This document shows positions 35,910 through 44,068 of a stretch of 64,000 nt of DNA, piece after piece; position 1 is the first letter of the stretch, and each line of letters starts with the position of its first letter. The stretch is from contig NZ_JABJQZ010000002.1 in NCBI RefSeq assembly GCF_013155335.1, positions 62,001 through 126,000 of the forward strand, read 5' to 3'. The notes below the pieces were generated by a model, which saw nothing but the letters and a program-made list of their open reading frames with translations, had not been told where the DNA came from and did not search any database. The stretch comes from Nocardioides sp. zg-1230. Its GTDB lineage: Bacteria; Actinomycetota; Actinomycetes; Propionibacteriales; Nocardioidaceae. A program made the position numbers and the translations under genes.

Positions 35910-37762
35910 GTGTAGAGCTTGTCCACCACGTCGGAGTACTTGGTCCTCACGACGCGGCGCTTCAGCTTGAGCGTCGGCGTGAGCTCCTCGGACTCCGCCG
36001 TCCACTCGTCGGGCAGCAGCTCCCAGGCCTTCACCTGCTCGGGGCGGGAGAGGCGCTCGTTGGCCTCGTCGACGGCGGCCTGAGCCATCGCGCGGATCTC
36101 GGGCTTCTGCGACAGGTCGGCCAGGTCGGTGAACTCGATGCCCATCTTCGCGGCCACGTGCGGGGCGATCTCCCCGTCGAGGGTGAGGATCGCGACGACG
36201 TAGGAGCGGTCGTCGCCGAGGGCCATCGCGTGGCCGACGATCGGCGACTCCTTGAGGTAGTTCTCGATGTTGGAGGGGGCGATGTTCTTGCCCGACGAGG
36301 TGATGATGAGCTCCTTCTTGCGGTCCACGACGGAGTAGAAGCCGTCCTCGTCGACCGTGCCGATGTCGCCCGTGCGGATCCAGCCGTCGGCGTCGATGAG
36401 GTTGCGGGTGGCCCCCTCCTGCTTGTAGTAGCCCGGCGTGTTGACCGGCCCGCGGCACAGGATCTCGCCGTCCTCGTCGAGCCGCACCTCGATGCCGGGG
36501 TTGGGGCGCCCGACCGTCCCCAGCTTGAACGCGTCGGGTCCGTTGGAGGTGAAGGCCCCGGTCGTCTCGGTCATGCCGTAGACGTCGTACACCCGCAGGC
36601 CGAGGCCGCCCATGAACTTGGCGACCTCCAGCGGCATCGGCGCGGCGGCGCTCGCGGCCCACTTCACCTGGTCGAGACCGAGCAGCAGGCGCAGGAAGCC
36701 GAGGATCGCCTCATCGGCCTTCGCGTAGGCCTCCTCGACCTCCGGCGTCATCTCGTTGCCGTACTCGTGGGCCTGCGTCCACGCGAGCCCGGCGGCCATC
36801 GCGTCGGTGACGAGCTTCTGGTTGGCGGGGTCGGGGTCCTCGGCGAGCTTGGCCGAGATGCCGGTCTTGATCTTCTCCCACACGCGCGGCACGCCGAAGA
36901 ACGCCGTCGGGTGCACCTCGCCGAGCGCGCCGAGGAGCCCGGCGGGGTCGGGGATCGCGTGCACGTGGCTGCCCAGGAACGGGGGAGCGTACGTCGCCAG
37001 GATCCGCTCGGCGATGTGCGCGAGCGGCAGGTAGCTGATCGTGCGCTGCGGGCCGTGCAGGCCGCCGGCGTCGAGCGTGGAGACCGCCTCGTACATGACG
37101 TTGTGGTGGGTGAGCACGACGCCCTTGGGGTTGCCGGTCGTGCCGGAGGTGTAGAGGAACGTCGCCGGCAGGTCCGGCGTGATCCGCTCCATGCGCTCGT
37201 CGACCGCACCGGTGTCCTCGCCGCGGGCGAGGAGGTCGTCCCAGGTCATCACGCGCGGGTCGTCGACGCGGTCGGCGTCGGCCAGCATCACGACGTGGCG
37301 GATCGAGTCGACCTCGTCGAGCGCCTTCTCCCAGCGTTGGTAGCGGTCGTGGTCCTCCAGCACGACCACGACGGGCCGTGACTCTCCTGCGATGAAGGCG
37401 ACCTGGTCCTGGGCGAGGGTGTTGTAGATCGACATCGGCACCGCGGCCGCGGTCATGGCGCCGTAGTCGGCCAGCGTGTGCGCGGTGCGGTTGGCGGCCA
37501 TGATCGCCACCGGGTCGCCGGGCTCGACGCCCAGGTCGATCAGGGCGGCGGCCACCCGGCGGGTCAGCTCCCACGTCTCGGCCCAGGTGATGGTCGACCA
37601 GGTCTCCCCTTCGGGCACGTCGAACCGGTCGGAGAAGGCGGGCTGGTCGCCGTACTTCTCCGCGGCCTGCCGCACCGTGGCCGGCATGTGGAGGCCGAGG
37701 ATGCGGGCCTCGTACTCCTCGCGCACTGCCAGCACGTCGGGGTGTGTCTCGGTCGCGGTCAT
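35906..37762 (-). CDS. Long-chain fatty acid-CoA ligase (FadD15-like)
   Basis: A 618-residue adenylate-forming enzyme activating long-chain fatty acids with ATP and CoA. The AMP-binding motif is YTSGTTGNPKGVV (near residue 186). YGMTETTGAFTSN is the acid-binding signature, WIRTGDIG the hinge region, and VDRKKELIITSSGKNIAPSNIEN the C-terminal catalytic segment. The VARMM-like long-chain layout fits FadD15/AAE types. GGAG lies about eight bases before ATG 37762. It forms a two-gene unit with the GDPD. Confidence 0.92.
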   Translation of the reverse strand: MTATETHPDVLAVREEYEARILGLHMPATVRQAAEKYGDQPAFSDRFDVPEGETWSTITWAETWELTRRVAAALIDLGVEPGDPVAIMAANRTAHTLADYGAMTAAAVPMSIYNTLAQDQVAFIAGESRPVVVVLEDHDRYQRWEKALDEVDSIRHVVMLADADRVDDPRVMTWDDLLARGEDTGAVDERMERITPDLPATFLYTSGTTGNPKGVVLTHHNVMYEAVSTLDAGGLHGPQRTISYLPLAHIAERILATYAPPFLGSHVHAIPDPAGLLGALGEVHPTAFFGVPRVWEKIKTGISAKLAEDPDPANQKLVTDAMAAGLAWTQAHEYGNEMTPEVEEAYAKADEAILGFLRLLLGLDQVKWAASAAAPMPLEVAKFMGGLGLRVYDVYGMTETTGAFTSNGPDAFKLGTVGRPNPGIEVRLDEDGEILCRGPVNTPGYYKQEGATRNLIDADGWIRTGDIGTVDEDGFYSVVDRKKELIITSSGKNIAPSNIENYLKESPIVGHAMALGDDRSYVVAILTLDGEIAPHVAAKMGIEFTDLADLSQKPEIRAMAQAAVDEANERLSRPEQVKAWELLPDEWTAESEELTPTLKLKRRVVRTKYSDVVDKLYT

Positions 37763-37851
37763 CTCCGGCTCCTCGGGTGGGTCGGTCCTGTGGCGGGGGT
37801 CACATCATGGAGTGCCGAGCGTGTGCTGGCTAGGGCCATGGGTACTGGCCC

Positions 37852-38388
37852 ATGACGACGACTGTGGGAGAGCCCCCGTCCGCCGCGGCGAGCCTGATGT
37901 ACGGCGTCGGGCTGGGCGGGTTCGTCGACGGGATCGTGCTGCACCAGATCCTCCAGTGGCACCACATGGTCAGCGCCACCGCCGACCACCCCGTCACGAC
38001 CGTGGCGGGGCTGGAGGTCAACACGTTGGCCGACGGCTTCTTCCACCTCATCACGTGGTTCGTCGTGGTGGGGGCGTCGGTCGTCACGCTCGTGCAGTGG
38101 CGCCAGGGCCGGCTGCCACCGAGCTGGCGCTTCCACGTCGGCGGGCTGCTGGCCGGGTGGGGCGGGTTCAACGTCGTCGAGGGACTCCTGGACCACCAGC
38201 TGCTCGGCGTGCACCACGTGCGCGACGACCTCGGCGGCCCCCTGGCGTGGGACCTGGGCTTCCTCGCGATCGGTGCGGCCCTCGTCGCGCTGGGTTGGGT
38301 GGTGATGCGGGCGGGCTCCCGTTCGCTCGACGACGGCGGGTGGGCGCCTACGCCCGTGGCGGGAGCCGGTGCAGCACCACGTCGCTGA
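37852..38388 (+). CDS. DUF2243 membrane protein
   Basis: A 178-residue protein with about four hydrophobic segments. The DUF2243 signature GFVDGIVLHQILQWHHM (about residues 23-39) is clear, followed by DGFFHLITWFVVV and a second histidine-rich loop EGLLDHQLLGVHHVRDD. The conserved histidines could bind metal or heme, but the function is unknown. Its last 41 bases overlap the convergent phosphoesterase gene. Confidence 0.85.
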   Translation: MTTTVGEPPSAAASLMYGVGLGGFVDGIVLHQILQWHHMVSATADHPVTTVAGLEVNTLADGFFHLITWFVVVGASVVTLVQWRQGRLPPSWRFHVGGLLAGWGGFNVVEGLLDHQLLGVHHVRDDLGGPLAWDLGFLAIGAALVALGWVVMRAGSRSLDDGGWAPTPVAGAGAAPRR

Positions 38389-38857
38389 GCCCGCCGTCCT
38401 CGGCCGTCGCGGTCAGGTAGGTGCAGTGCGGCTGGCGCCGGCGGTCGGTGGGGGAGCCGGGGTTGAGCAGCCGCAGCCCGGTCGTGGTGACGGTGTCCCA
38501 CGGGATGTGGCTGTGGCCGAACACGAGCACGTCGAGGTCGGCGTACTCCCTGCTCATGCGCTCCTCGCGGCCCTTCGCCTGCCCGGTCTCGTGGACCACC
38601 CCGAGGCGGAGTCCCTCGACCTCGACGCGCGCGACCTCGGGCAGGCGCTCGCGCAGCTCGCCGTGGTCGTTGTTGCCCCAGCACGCGACCAGCCTGGCGG
38701 AACGCGCCTCGAGCTCGTCGAGGAGGCGTACGTCGACCCAGTCGCCCGCGTGCACGACGAGGTCGGCCTCCTCGACCGCCCGCCACACCTCGGCGGGCAG
38801 GTTGCGGGCCCGCTTGGGGAGGTGGGTGTCCGCCAGGAGCAGGAGTCGGGTGGCCAT
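38348..38857 (-). CDS. YfcE/MJ0936-type metallophosphoesterase
   Basis: A 169-residue calcineurin-like phosphoesterase. Metal motifs in order are DTHLPKR (Asp-x-His), VVHAGDWVD, GNNDH, and FGHSHIP near residue 115. Length matches the small YfcE-like class of phosphodiesterases. Start ATG 38857 gives MATRLLLLADTHL, so the first strand begins immediately. The longer in-frame start at 38890 adds residues with no family match. It overlaps the DUF2243 gene end by 41 bases. Confidence 0.88.
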   Translation of the reverse strand: MATRLLLLADTHLPKRARNLPAEVWRAVEEADLVVHAGDWVDVRLLDELEARSARLVACWGNNDHGELRERLPEVARVEVEGLRLGVVHETGQAKGREERMSREYADLDVLVFGHSHIPWDTVTTTGLRLLNPGSPTDRRRQPHCTYLTATAEDGGLSDVVLHRLPPRA

Positions 38858-38899
38858 CCGGTCAGTCAACCGGCGCCGGTCAACCTGCACCCAGGTGGG

Positions 38900-38905
38900 T
38901 ACCTT
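38900..38905 (+). promoter_or_regulatory. Putative -10 hexamer (TACCTT)
   Basis: TACCTT lies six bases before ATG 38912, the same leaderless spacing seen elsewhere in the window. Confidence 0.4.
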
Positions 38906-38911
38906 CGACGC

Positions 38912-39193
38912 ATGACCCCCGATCAGCCCACCACCGACGACATCGTCGCCGAGTCCGCGCTGCAGCTGTGGTCGGCGGCCCAGACCGACTTCGACCCCTT
39001 CGAGGTCGACTCGGCCGACTGGCCGGAGGCGGCGGTGCCGGTCCGCGACGCCGACATCGCCGTCGACACCCGCCTCGAGGTCGACGACGTACGCGACTCG
39101 CTCGAGCGGCTCGACGGGGTGAAGGTCGTCGTGGGCCGCGAGGCCGGCACGCTCAGCGTGCTGCGGGTGGTGCCGGCGGACACTCCGCTGTAG
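38912..39193 (+). CDS. Small acidic hypothetical protein
   Basis: A 93-residue, strongly acidic protein with no signal or membrane segment. The N-terminal half is rich in Asp/Ala/Trp (ALQLWSAAQTDFDPFEVDSADWPE). The C-terminal half (LDGVKVVVGREAGTLSVLRVV) looks like a beta-hairpin. I do not recognise a family. The leaderless -10 spacing and clean codon use support it. Its last 41 bases overlap the convergent HNH gene. Confidence 0.55.
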   Translation: MTPDQPTTDDIVAESALQLWSAAQTDFDPFEVDSADWPEAAVPVRDADIAVDTRLEVDDVRDSLERLDGVKVVVGREAGTLSVLRVVPADTPL

Positions 39194-39551
39194 GCGCCTG
39201 CGCCTCGACCGGCTGCCGCAGCTCCGCCTGCACCGCCGCGAGCCGGGTCAGGAACGCGCGCTCGTCTAGCCGCTTGCGGCGCAGCCACCCGGTCACCTCG
39301 TCGTTGCACTTGCTCGCGTTGCACGAGGCGCACGCGGGCACGACGTTGAGCAGCGTGTAGCGACCGCCCCGCGAGATGGGCAGCACGCAGTCCTTCTGCA
39401 CCGGCGTGCCCGTCGCACCGCAGTAGGCGCACCCGCCCCACGCCTCCTGCAGCGCCGTCCACTCGCCCGGGCTCAGGTCGTGCTCGACCGCCGCCATCCG
39501 CCGCTGCCGCTTCTTCGCAGCCCTGGCGCGGCGGGTGCGGGTGGGAGGCAT
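39153..39551 (-). CDS. Small HNH endonuclease
   Basis: A 132-residue protein with a very basic N-terminus (TRRARAAKKRQRR) and an HNH zinc-finger nuclease domain. CAYCGATG is the first Cys pair, KDCVLPISRGGRYTLLNVVP holds the central motif, and CASCNASKCND the second pair. The first histidine of a typical His-Asn-His is not obvious: the sequence reads VLPISRGG where DHxxPxSxGG is usual, so Asp-His is replaced by Val-Leu. Activity is therefore uncertain. Confidence 0.75.
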   Translation of the reverse strand: MPPTRTRRARAAKKRQRRMAAVEHDLSPGEWTALQEAWGGCAYCGATGTPVQKDCVLPISRGGRYTLLNVVPACASCNASKCNDEVTGWLRRKRLDERAFLTRLAAVQAELRQPVEAQAPTAECPPAPPAAR

Positions 39552-39571
39552 GGGCTCAGGGTAGGGGTGCG

Positions 39572-41014
39572 TCACCCTCGCTCGACCGGCGTGCTCGTCA
39601 GGTGGCGCAGGTGGGCGGTGCCGCCCTCGGCGAAGAGCGCGATGCCGTCGCTGCCGGGTGAGGGGAACACCTGGTCGGTGATCACGACACGTCCACCGTC
39701 GGCGTAGACCTCGACCGACGTCGCGTCGACGTGGACCTCGAGCACCAGTGCGGCGTCGGCGTCGAGCTCGAGCGGAGCGGTGTGGACGGCGCCGAAGCCG
39801 GGATGGAAGTCGGTGTCTCCCGAGGTGGTCCGGTCGACGTAGAGCGCGCGCCGAGCGGCGTCGTACCCGACCACGGTGCGCTCGCGTTCCCCGGCACGCA
39901 CGTGGAGGCCGCACCGGGATGCCGTGCCGGGATCCAGCTCCAGGGTGAGCACGGTGCTGGTGGCCCGGAACTCCTCGGGAAGGGGATGCACACCGTCGTG
40001 CACGTCCTGCGATTCGGCCAGGCGCACCGGGCCCGGAAGACCTTCGACCACCGGCGTCTGCGCCAGGACGAGCCGGTCGCCACGGGTGCGCAGCTCGTAC
40101 GCCCGGGGCGTCGACATCGCGCCACGGTGCGGACGCGTGGGGACGTCCCTGGCGTAGTCCCAGTTGCTCATCCAGGCGACGAGCAGCCGGCGGCCGTGCG
40201 GCTCGTCGTTGAACGAGACCGCGGCGTAGTAGTCGGCACCGTGATCGACCCACGACACACTCCCGTCCGACGGATCGGCCGCGAAGGTGGTGCCGTCGAA
40301 GTCGCCCACGAAGTACTGCGTGCCCGACCCCCCGGCGGGCGCGCCCTCCTGCACGCTCACGACCAGCAGCCAGCGCGTGCGGGCGGGATCCCCGTCGACG
40401 GCCACCGTGAAGAGGTCGGGGCACTCCCAGACGCCGTCGACCGAACCGGCCGGTCCGAAGTCGCTGAGGTGGGTCCAGGCGAGCAGGTCGTCGGAGCGGT
40501 ACAGGCGTACGACGCGCTCGGTCGAGAGCGCGACCACCATCACCCAGCAGCCGCCCTCGGCGTACCACCACACCTTGGGGTCCCGGAAGTCGGTGGAGCC
40601 GATCTCGAGCACCGGGTTCTTCGGGTGGCGCGTCCACGTCCGTCCGCTGTCGGTGCTCCACGCGACCGACTGCCCCTGGTGCCCGGTGAGGAGGTCGTGG
40701 CTGGTGTAGATCGCCACCATCGCTGGGGCGTCGTCGCCGCCGAGACCTGAGGTGTCGGCACGATCGACCACGACGCTGCCGGAGAAGACGGCCTCGGTGG
40801 GCGTGTGCTCCAGGGCGACCGGGAGCTCCTCCCAGTGGAGGAGGTCGCGGCTGACCGCGTGCCCCCAGGACATGTTGCCCCACCCGCTGCCCTGCGGGTT
40901 GTACTGGAAGAACAGGTGGTACTCCCCGTCGTGCCAGACGAGACCGTTGGGGTCGTTCATCCAGTTGCGGGCGGGGGTGAAGTGGAAGGTGGGCCGCATG
41001 GCCGCGTCGGACAC
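39572..41014 (-). CDS. Glycoside hydrolase family 32 (beta-fructofuranosidase)
   Basis: A 480-residue invertase/levanase-type enzyme hydrolysing terminal beta-fructosyl bonds in sucrose or fructans. The catalytic nucleophile is Asp21 in WMNDPNG. Asp145 in FRDPK stabilises the transition state, and Glu197 in WECPD is the acid/base. A C-terminal beta-sandwich follows (CGLHVRAGERER ... SVEVYADGGRVVIT). No signal peptide is present, so it is cytoplasmic. GTG 41014 is preceded by CAGGAG. No fructose transporter or PTS gene is adjacent. Confidence 0.92.
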   Translation of the reverse strand: MSDAAMRPTFHFTPARNWMNDPNGLVWHDGEYHLFFQYNPQGSGWGNMSWGHAVSRDLLHWEELPVALEHTPTEAVFSGSVVVDRADTSGLGGDDAPAMVAIYTSHDLLTGHQGQSVAWSTDSGRTWTRHPKNPVLEIGSTDFRDPKVWWYAEGGCWVMVVALSTERVVRLYRSDDLLAWTHLSDFGPAGSVDGVWECPDLFTVAVDGDPARTRWLLVVSVQEGAPAGGSGTQYFVGDFDGTTFAADPSDGSVSWVDHGADYYAAVSFNDEPHGRRLLVAWMSNWDYARDVPTRPHRGAMSTPRAYELRTRGDRLVLAQTPVVEGLPGPVRLAESQDVHDGVHPLPEEFRATSTVLTLELDPGTASRCGLHVRAGERERTVVGYDAARRALYVDRTTSGDTDFHPGFGAVHTAPLELDADAALVLEVHVDATSVEVYADGGRVVITDQVFPSPGSDGIALFAEGGTAHLRHLTSTPVERG

Positions 41015-41115
41015 GAAGGGCTCCTGGGTGGCATAGAGGAACCGGGTCTCGGTCCATCATCCGATTCTCGCGCGGGAGCCTTCCCCCGGGCAACGGGTCC
41101 CCGGGCGGGCCACGT

Positions 41116-41730
41116 TCACAGCACGGAGAAGCCCGGCGGCAGTCCCTCCCGACCGGTCACGGCACGCAGGAGCGGGCCCGCGGCCCGTTGCTCGACGGCG
41201 AGGTCCGCGACCAGCTCGAGCGCCTGCGCAGCGGGAACCGCTGGCGGCTCGGACGGTACGCCGATCGCCGCTGCAAGGTCCGCGGTGTGCACCACGAGCT
41301 CGAACGTGCGCGTCGGCAGGTAGTCGCTCAGTCGCATCCCGCCGGCGATCGTGGTGACCACCTCGGTGCCGTCGCAGGCAGCGACCAGGGGCAGCACCCG
41401 GGCGGCGATCGCTGCCACCGTGGCGACAGGATCCGCACCCAGTGCTGACCCTGCCTCGCGACCGCGTTCCGCCACGCCCGGGCCGGCGGCGAGCGCCCGG
41501 GTCGCTCCGTAGTACGCAGCGGCCGAGTCGACCTCGGCGACCTCTGCGGGCCGACCGAGGTAGGTCTCCACGGTCAGCAGCGCGCGACTCGTGTGGCCGG
41601 CCAGGCTGCGCACGTCCCACTCACCCAGCCCGGGTGCGTCCCACCTGCCGTCGACCAGCGTGGTGGTCGCGACGAACCACTCCGCGGCGTCGGCGAACGC
41701 CTGCTGGGAGGTCGGCCACCGGGCGTTCAC
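41116..41730 (-). CDS. Maleylpyruvate isomerase N-terminal domain protein (DinB-like)
   Basis: A 204-residue helical-bundle protein of the mycothiol-dependent maleylpyruvate isomerase / TIGR03083 group. The pattern WDAPGLGEWDVRSLAGHTSRALLTVE (residues about 32-57) contains the typical W-x-V-x-x-L-x-x-H motif with one metal-binding His, and FELVVHTADLAAAIG contains the second. The enzymatic partner in actinobacteria is often mycothiol, but most members have no known reaction. GTG 41730 gives MNARWPTSQQAF. TAGCCT lies seven bases upstream on the minus strand. Confidence 0.75.
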   Translation of the reverse strand: MNARWPTSQQAFADAAEWFVATTTLVDGRWDAPGLGEWDVRSLAGHTSRALLTVETYLGRPAEVAEVDSAAAYYGATRALAAGPGVAERGREAGSALGADPVATVAAIAARVLPLVAACDGTEVVTTIAGGMRLSDYLPTRTFELVVHTADLAAAIGVPSEPPAVPAAQALELVADLAVEQRAAGPLLRAVTGREGLPPGFSVL

Positions 41731-41801
41731 GTTCTCGAGGCTACGACGCCGCGGCGCTCCGACGCATCGCACGCGGGCGGCTCGTACGCCACAATGGAGT
41801 C
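41731..41801. promoter_or_regulatory. Divergent leaderless promoter pair
   Basis: On the minus strand TAGCCT (complement of 41738-41743) precedes GTG 41730 by seven bases. On the plus strand CACAAT (41790-41795) precedes ATG 41802 by six bases. Confidence 0.4.
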
Positions 41802-42245
41802 ATGGACCAGGACGCCAGCGCGGGGGACGATGGGTCCCACGACGAGCCGCAGCAGGAGCACAGGGGCCTCGTGCACTCGGCGACGGATCAGTTCCTGAGC
41901 AGCACGCGAATGCTGGTGGAGCAGATCGCCCGGGCCGGAGGGGCGGGCGCGCAGGCTGTCGTCCCGGAGCCAGTCCTCTCCTCGGCCAACCGCATGCTCG
42001 TCTCCATGCGCCAAGCGGTCGAGTCGGCGCCGCAGGTGGGAGCCGAGCTCGAGATCGTCCTGAAGGAGATCCGTGCCAAGAGGCTGACCATCCAGGCCAT
42101 CACGGCTGAGCTGGCCGTCCTGGACGACCAGCTGGAGGTCCTGGAGCGTTCCCTGGTGCCGCTCCAGGCCTGGAGCGCTCAGTGGACCAAGGTGCAACAC
42201 ACGCTGCTGCACTCTCTCGACCTGGCTGAGGACAAGCAGGACTGA
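41802..42245 (+). CDS. Hypothetical protein with coiled-coil
   Basis: A 147-residue soluble protein. The N-terminal 25 residues are acidic and low in complexity. Residues about 65-140 have heptad-like hydrophobic spacing (MLVSMRQAVESAPQVGAEL, then ITAELAVLDDQLEVLERSL) and probably form a long coiled coil. No enzyme motif or family is recognised. It is divergent from the maleylpyruvate isomerase-like gene. Confidence 0.6.
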   Translation: MDQDASAGDDGSHDEPQQEHRGLVHSATDQFLSSTRMLVEQIARAGGAGAQAVVPEPVLSSANRMLVSMRQAVESAPQVGAELEIVLKEIRAKRLTIQAITAELAVLDDQLEVLERSLVPLQAWSAQWTKVQHTLLHSLDLAEDKQD

Positions 42246-42293
42246 GCTCCCGGCAGCAGCAGGATCGGCCGTGTGGAGGGGCGGGCAGGCTCC

Positions 42294-42611
42294 TCAGTCT
42301 CGGGCGTCGCGTCGCTCCTGAAGACGTGCGCGCGCCTGGGACAGGTAGCTCAGGCAGGGCGCTTCGACGTCCGGGTGCTTGGACGTGAGGTGCAGGATCC
42401 ATCGGTCCATCGCGGCCATGTAGCCGTTGTCCTCGCCCGGCCGGCGCGTGCTCCAGGCGCGGGTGCCGGTCCCGGGTCGCGGGACATCGCACTCCGTGCA
42501 CGAGATCTTGTAGGCGAAGGAGTTGTCGGGGCTCACGTCGATGCGGACCTCGGCCAGCGCTCCTGCCTCGGCGCTGGCCTTCCTCTGTCGGGCGGAACGG
42601 CTGGCGGGCAC
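42294..42611 (-). CDS. Hypothetical protein with Cys pair
   Basis: A 105-residue protein if it starts at GTG 42611. A longer frame to 42719 would run into the next gene. It opens with a basic stretch (SRSARQRKASAEAG), has FAYKISCTECDVPRPG with a Cys-x-x-Cys pair, and ends in a helical, charged segment (YLSQARARLQERRDARD). Family unknown. It lies just after the phosphotransferase gene on the same strand. Confidence 0.4.
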   Translation of the reverse strand: MPASRSARQRKASAEAGALAEVRIDVSPDNSFAYKISCTECDVPRPGTGTRAWSTRRPGEDNGYMAAMDRWILHLTSKHPDVEAPCLSYLSQARARLQERRDARD

Positions 42612-42649
42612 GCGGACCTCGGTTCCTGCTGGGGGATGGCTGCCCCAGC

Positions 42650-43465
42650 CTAGGCACCGGCTGAGGTGTCCGGTGCACACGTCAGTGGATCGAAGAGCGC
42701 CCTGTTCGCTTCGATCCAACTGATCTCCGCCTTCTCTTCCTCGAGGCTTCCCTCAGCGACCCAGGTCTTCTGAGGTTCCACCCCTTGGGCGACCAATGAG
42801 CGGACGTGCTCGATGGTCGCGTGACGGCGTCGGATGACGACGTCAGCCACGTCGAAGTCGGCCCCCATCCCGTAGGCCGCGAGGAAGGCGTCGATGCGGG
42901 CGCGACGGTCGGGCCCCTGCGGGAAGTGATGCCACTCCAGAGACGCTCCATCGTCGCGCACCGGGGCGATCCACAGCAGGGCGTACGCCACGTCGTCCAG
43001 TCGTCGTGCACGGTGCAGGAAGTCCCAGTCGAGGAGCGCCACCGCCTCTCCGTCTCGCCATACAAAGTTCCATGGCCCGGGGTCGCCGTGGACGAACACG
43101 TCGCCGCCTGCAGCGGTCGCGGGCGCGGCAAAGACCCGGCCCTGCGGCGGAACCCAGTCAGCGGCGGCGTCGTGGATGCGTCGGAGCAGTCGTGCTGCCG
43201 AACGCAGGCCCCGCTCGTCGTGCTGGTGCTTCCACCCGTCCCCGCCGCTCTCTCCAGCGATGTATCCGAGCACCTCGAGCTCTTCGTCCAGCGACAGCGG
43301 TTCGGGGACACAATCCAAGCCCTTCTCGCGACGATGGCGCAAGAACGCATGCTCCGTTCGGCTCTGAGGCCCTGCTGGTCGGACGACTGTCTCGCCAGAG
43401 AATTCCACCGGACGGAAATGGTCATTCGCTTCTGCCGCTCGGCTCCGCGCCTCGTCGTTCGCCAC
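42650..43465 (-). CDS. Phosphotransferase (aminoglycoside/choline kinase-like)
   Basis: A 271-residue kinase-fold protein. The catalytic loop is HGDPGPWNFVW (about residues 126-136) and the metal-binding DFG-like motif is LLDWDFLHRA. The N-terminal lobe is short but has ETVVRPAGPQSRTEHAFLRH. This is the APH/ChoK superfamily, whose members phosphorylate antibiotics, choline or other small alcohols. The substrate cannot be told. Codon use is less GC-biased than in the rest of the window, suggesting acquisition. Confidence 0.82.
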   Translation of the reverse strand: MANDEARSRAAEANDHFRPVEFSGETVVRPAGPQSRTEHAFLRHRREKGLDCVPEPLSLDEELEVLGYIAGESGGDGWKHQHDERGLRSAARLLRRIHDAAADWVPPQGRVFAAPATAAGGDVFVHGDPGPWNFVWRDGEAVALLDWDFLHRARRLDDVAYALLWIAPVRDDGASLEWHHFPQGPDRRARIDAFLAAYGMGADFDVADVVIRRRHATIEHVRSLVAQGVEPQKTWVAEGSLEEEKAEISWIEANRALFDPLTCAPDTSAGA

Positions 43466-43595
43466 GACTGCACCTTCACATGGGTGGCCGACAGCTCACC
43501 ATCGAGTTCTGCAGGACTGGATGTGCGGAAGGTCCGAGGTTTGGGGGATCGCCGACATACGGCGACGTGACGCATCCGCTGTCGTGGGCACTGCC

Positions 43596-44018
43596 TCAGC
43601 TAGCGCCCTTGCCTTCCATCCATGCGATCACGTCGAAGACACGGAGTGCTGTGACGGCGTCCGTGAGGCCGGCTTGCTCTCTCAGGTGCAGGAGGCGCAG
43701 ATGGATGTCGTTCTGCTCGGTGAGGAGCCGCCGTAGGGGCTCCCAGATGTCGTGGGAATCGATCACGGTCGCGACTACCGAGTCATAGATGGGGCGCAGA
43801 CGGGGTCGTTTCCGAGCCAGGAGCTTGCTTGCAGTTGTGGCGCCTACGCCTGGTAGCGCCATCAGCTCGGTCCAAAGTCTCCATCCCGCCCAGTCATCAC
43901 TCCACGGTTGAGTTTCCTCCGCCAGGTCGCGATCACTGCCGAGCTCGGTCAGGAGCCGACTGAACTCCGCCGCGCTTGTGTCGAGCAAGCCGATGGCGGC
44001 GGCTGGAGGAACGTCCAC
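43596..44018 (-). CDS. DUF6308 family protein, possibly 5'-truncated
   Basis: From GTG 44018 the product is 140 residues. The core LPGVGATTASKLLARKRPRLRPIYDSVV (near residues 55-80) carries a helix-hairpin-helix-like GVG motif and matches DUF6308. Reading the same frame upstream gives an uninterrupted extension that looks homologous (RYGPWLNSNGGRVDDLVAVSL). That extension has no ATG, GTG or TTG before a stop near 44.16 kb. Either translation starts at the late GTG or the 5' end was lost when it became joined to the neighbouring gene. Function unknown; DNA-related by its motif. Confidence 0.6.
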   Translation of the reverse strand: MDVPPAAAIGLLDTSAAEFSRLLTELGSDRDLAEETQPWSDDWAGWRLWTELMALPGVGATTASKLLARKRPRLRPIYDSVVATVIDSHDIWEPLRRLLTEQNDIHLRLLHLREQAGLTDAVTALRVFDVIAWMEGKGAS

Positions 44019-44068
44019 TGATAGCAGGCTGACGGCGACTAGGTCATCGACCCTTCCACCGTTCGAGT

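Noticed and set aside
38369..38911. Upstream extension of the 93-residue protein to 38369
   Set aside because: It is antisense to the metallophosphoesterase. A leaderless -10 fits ATG 38912.
42612..42719. Longer start for the Cys-pair hypothetical protein
   Set aside because: It would overlap the phosphotransferase coding sequence by 70 bases on the same strand, and the added residues look like out-of-frame sequence.
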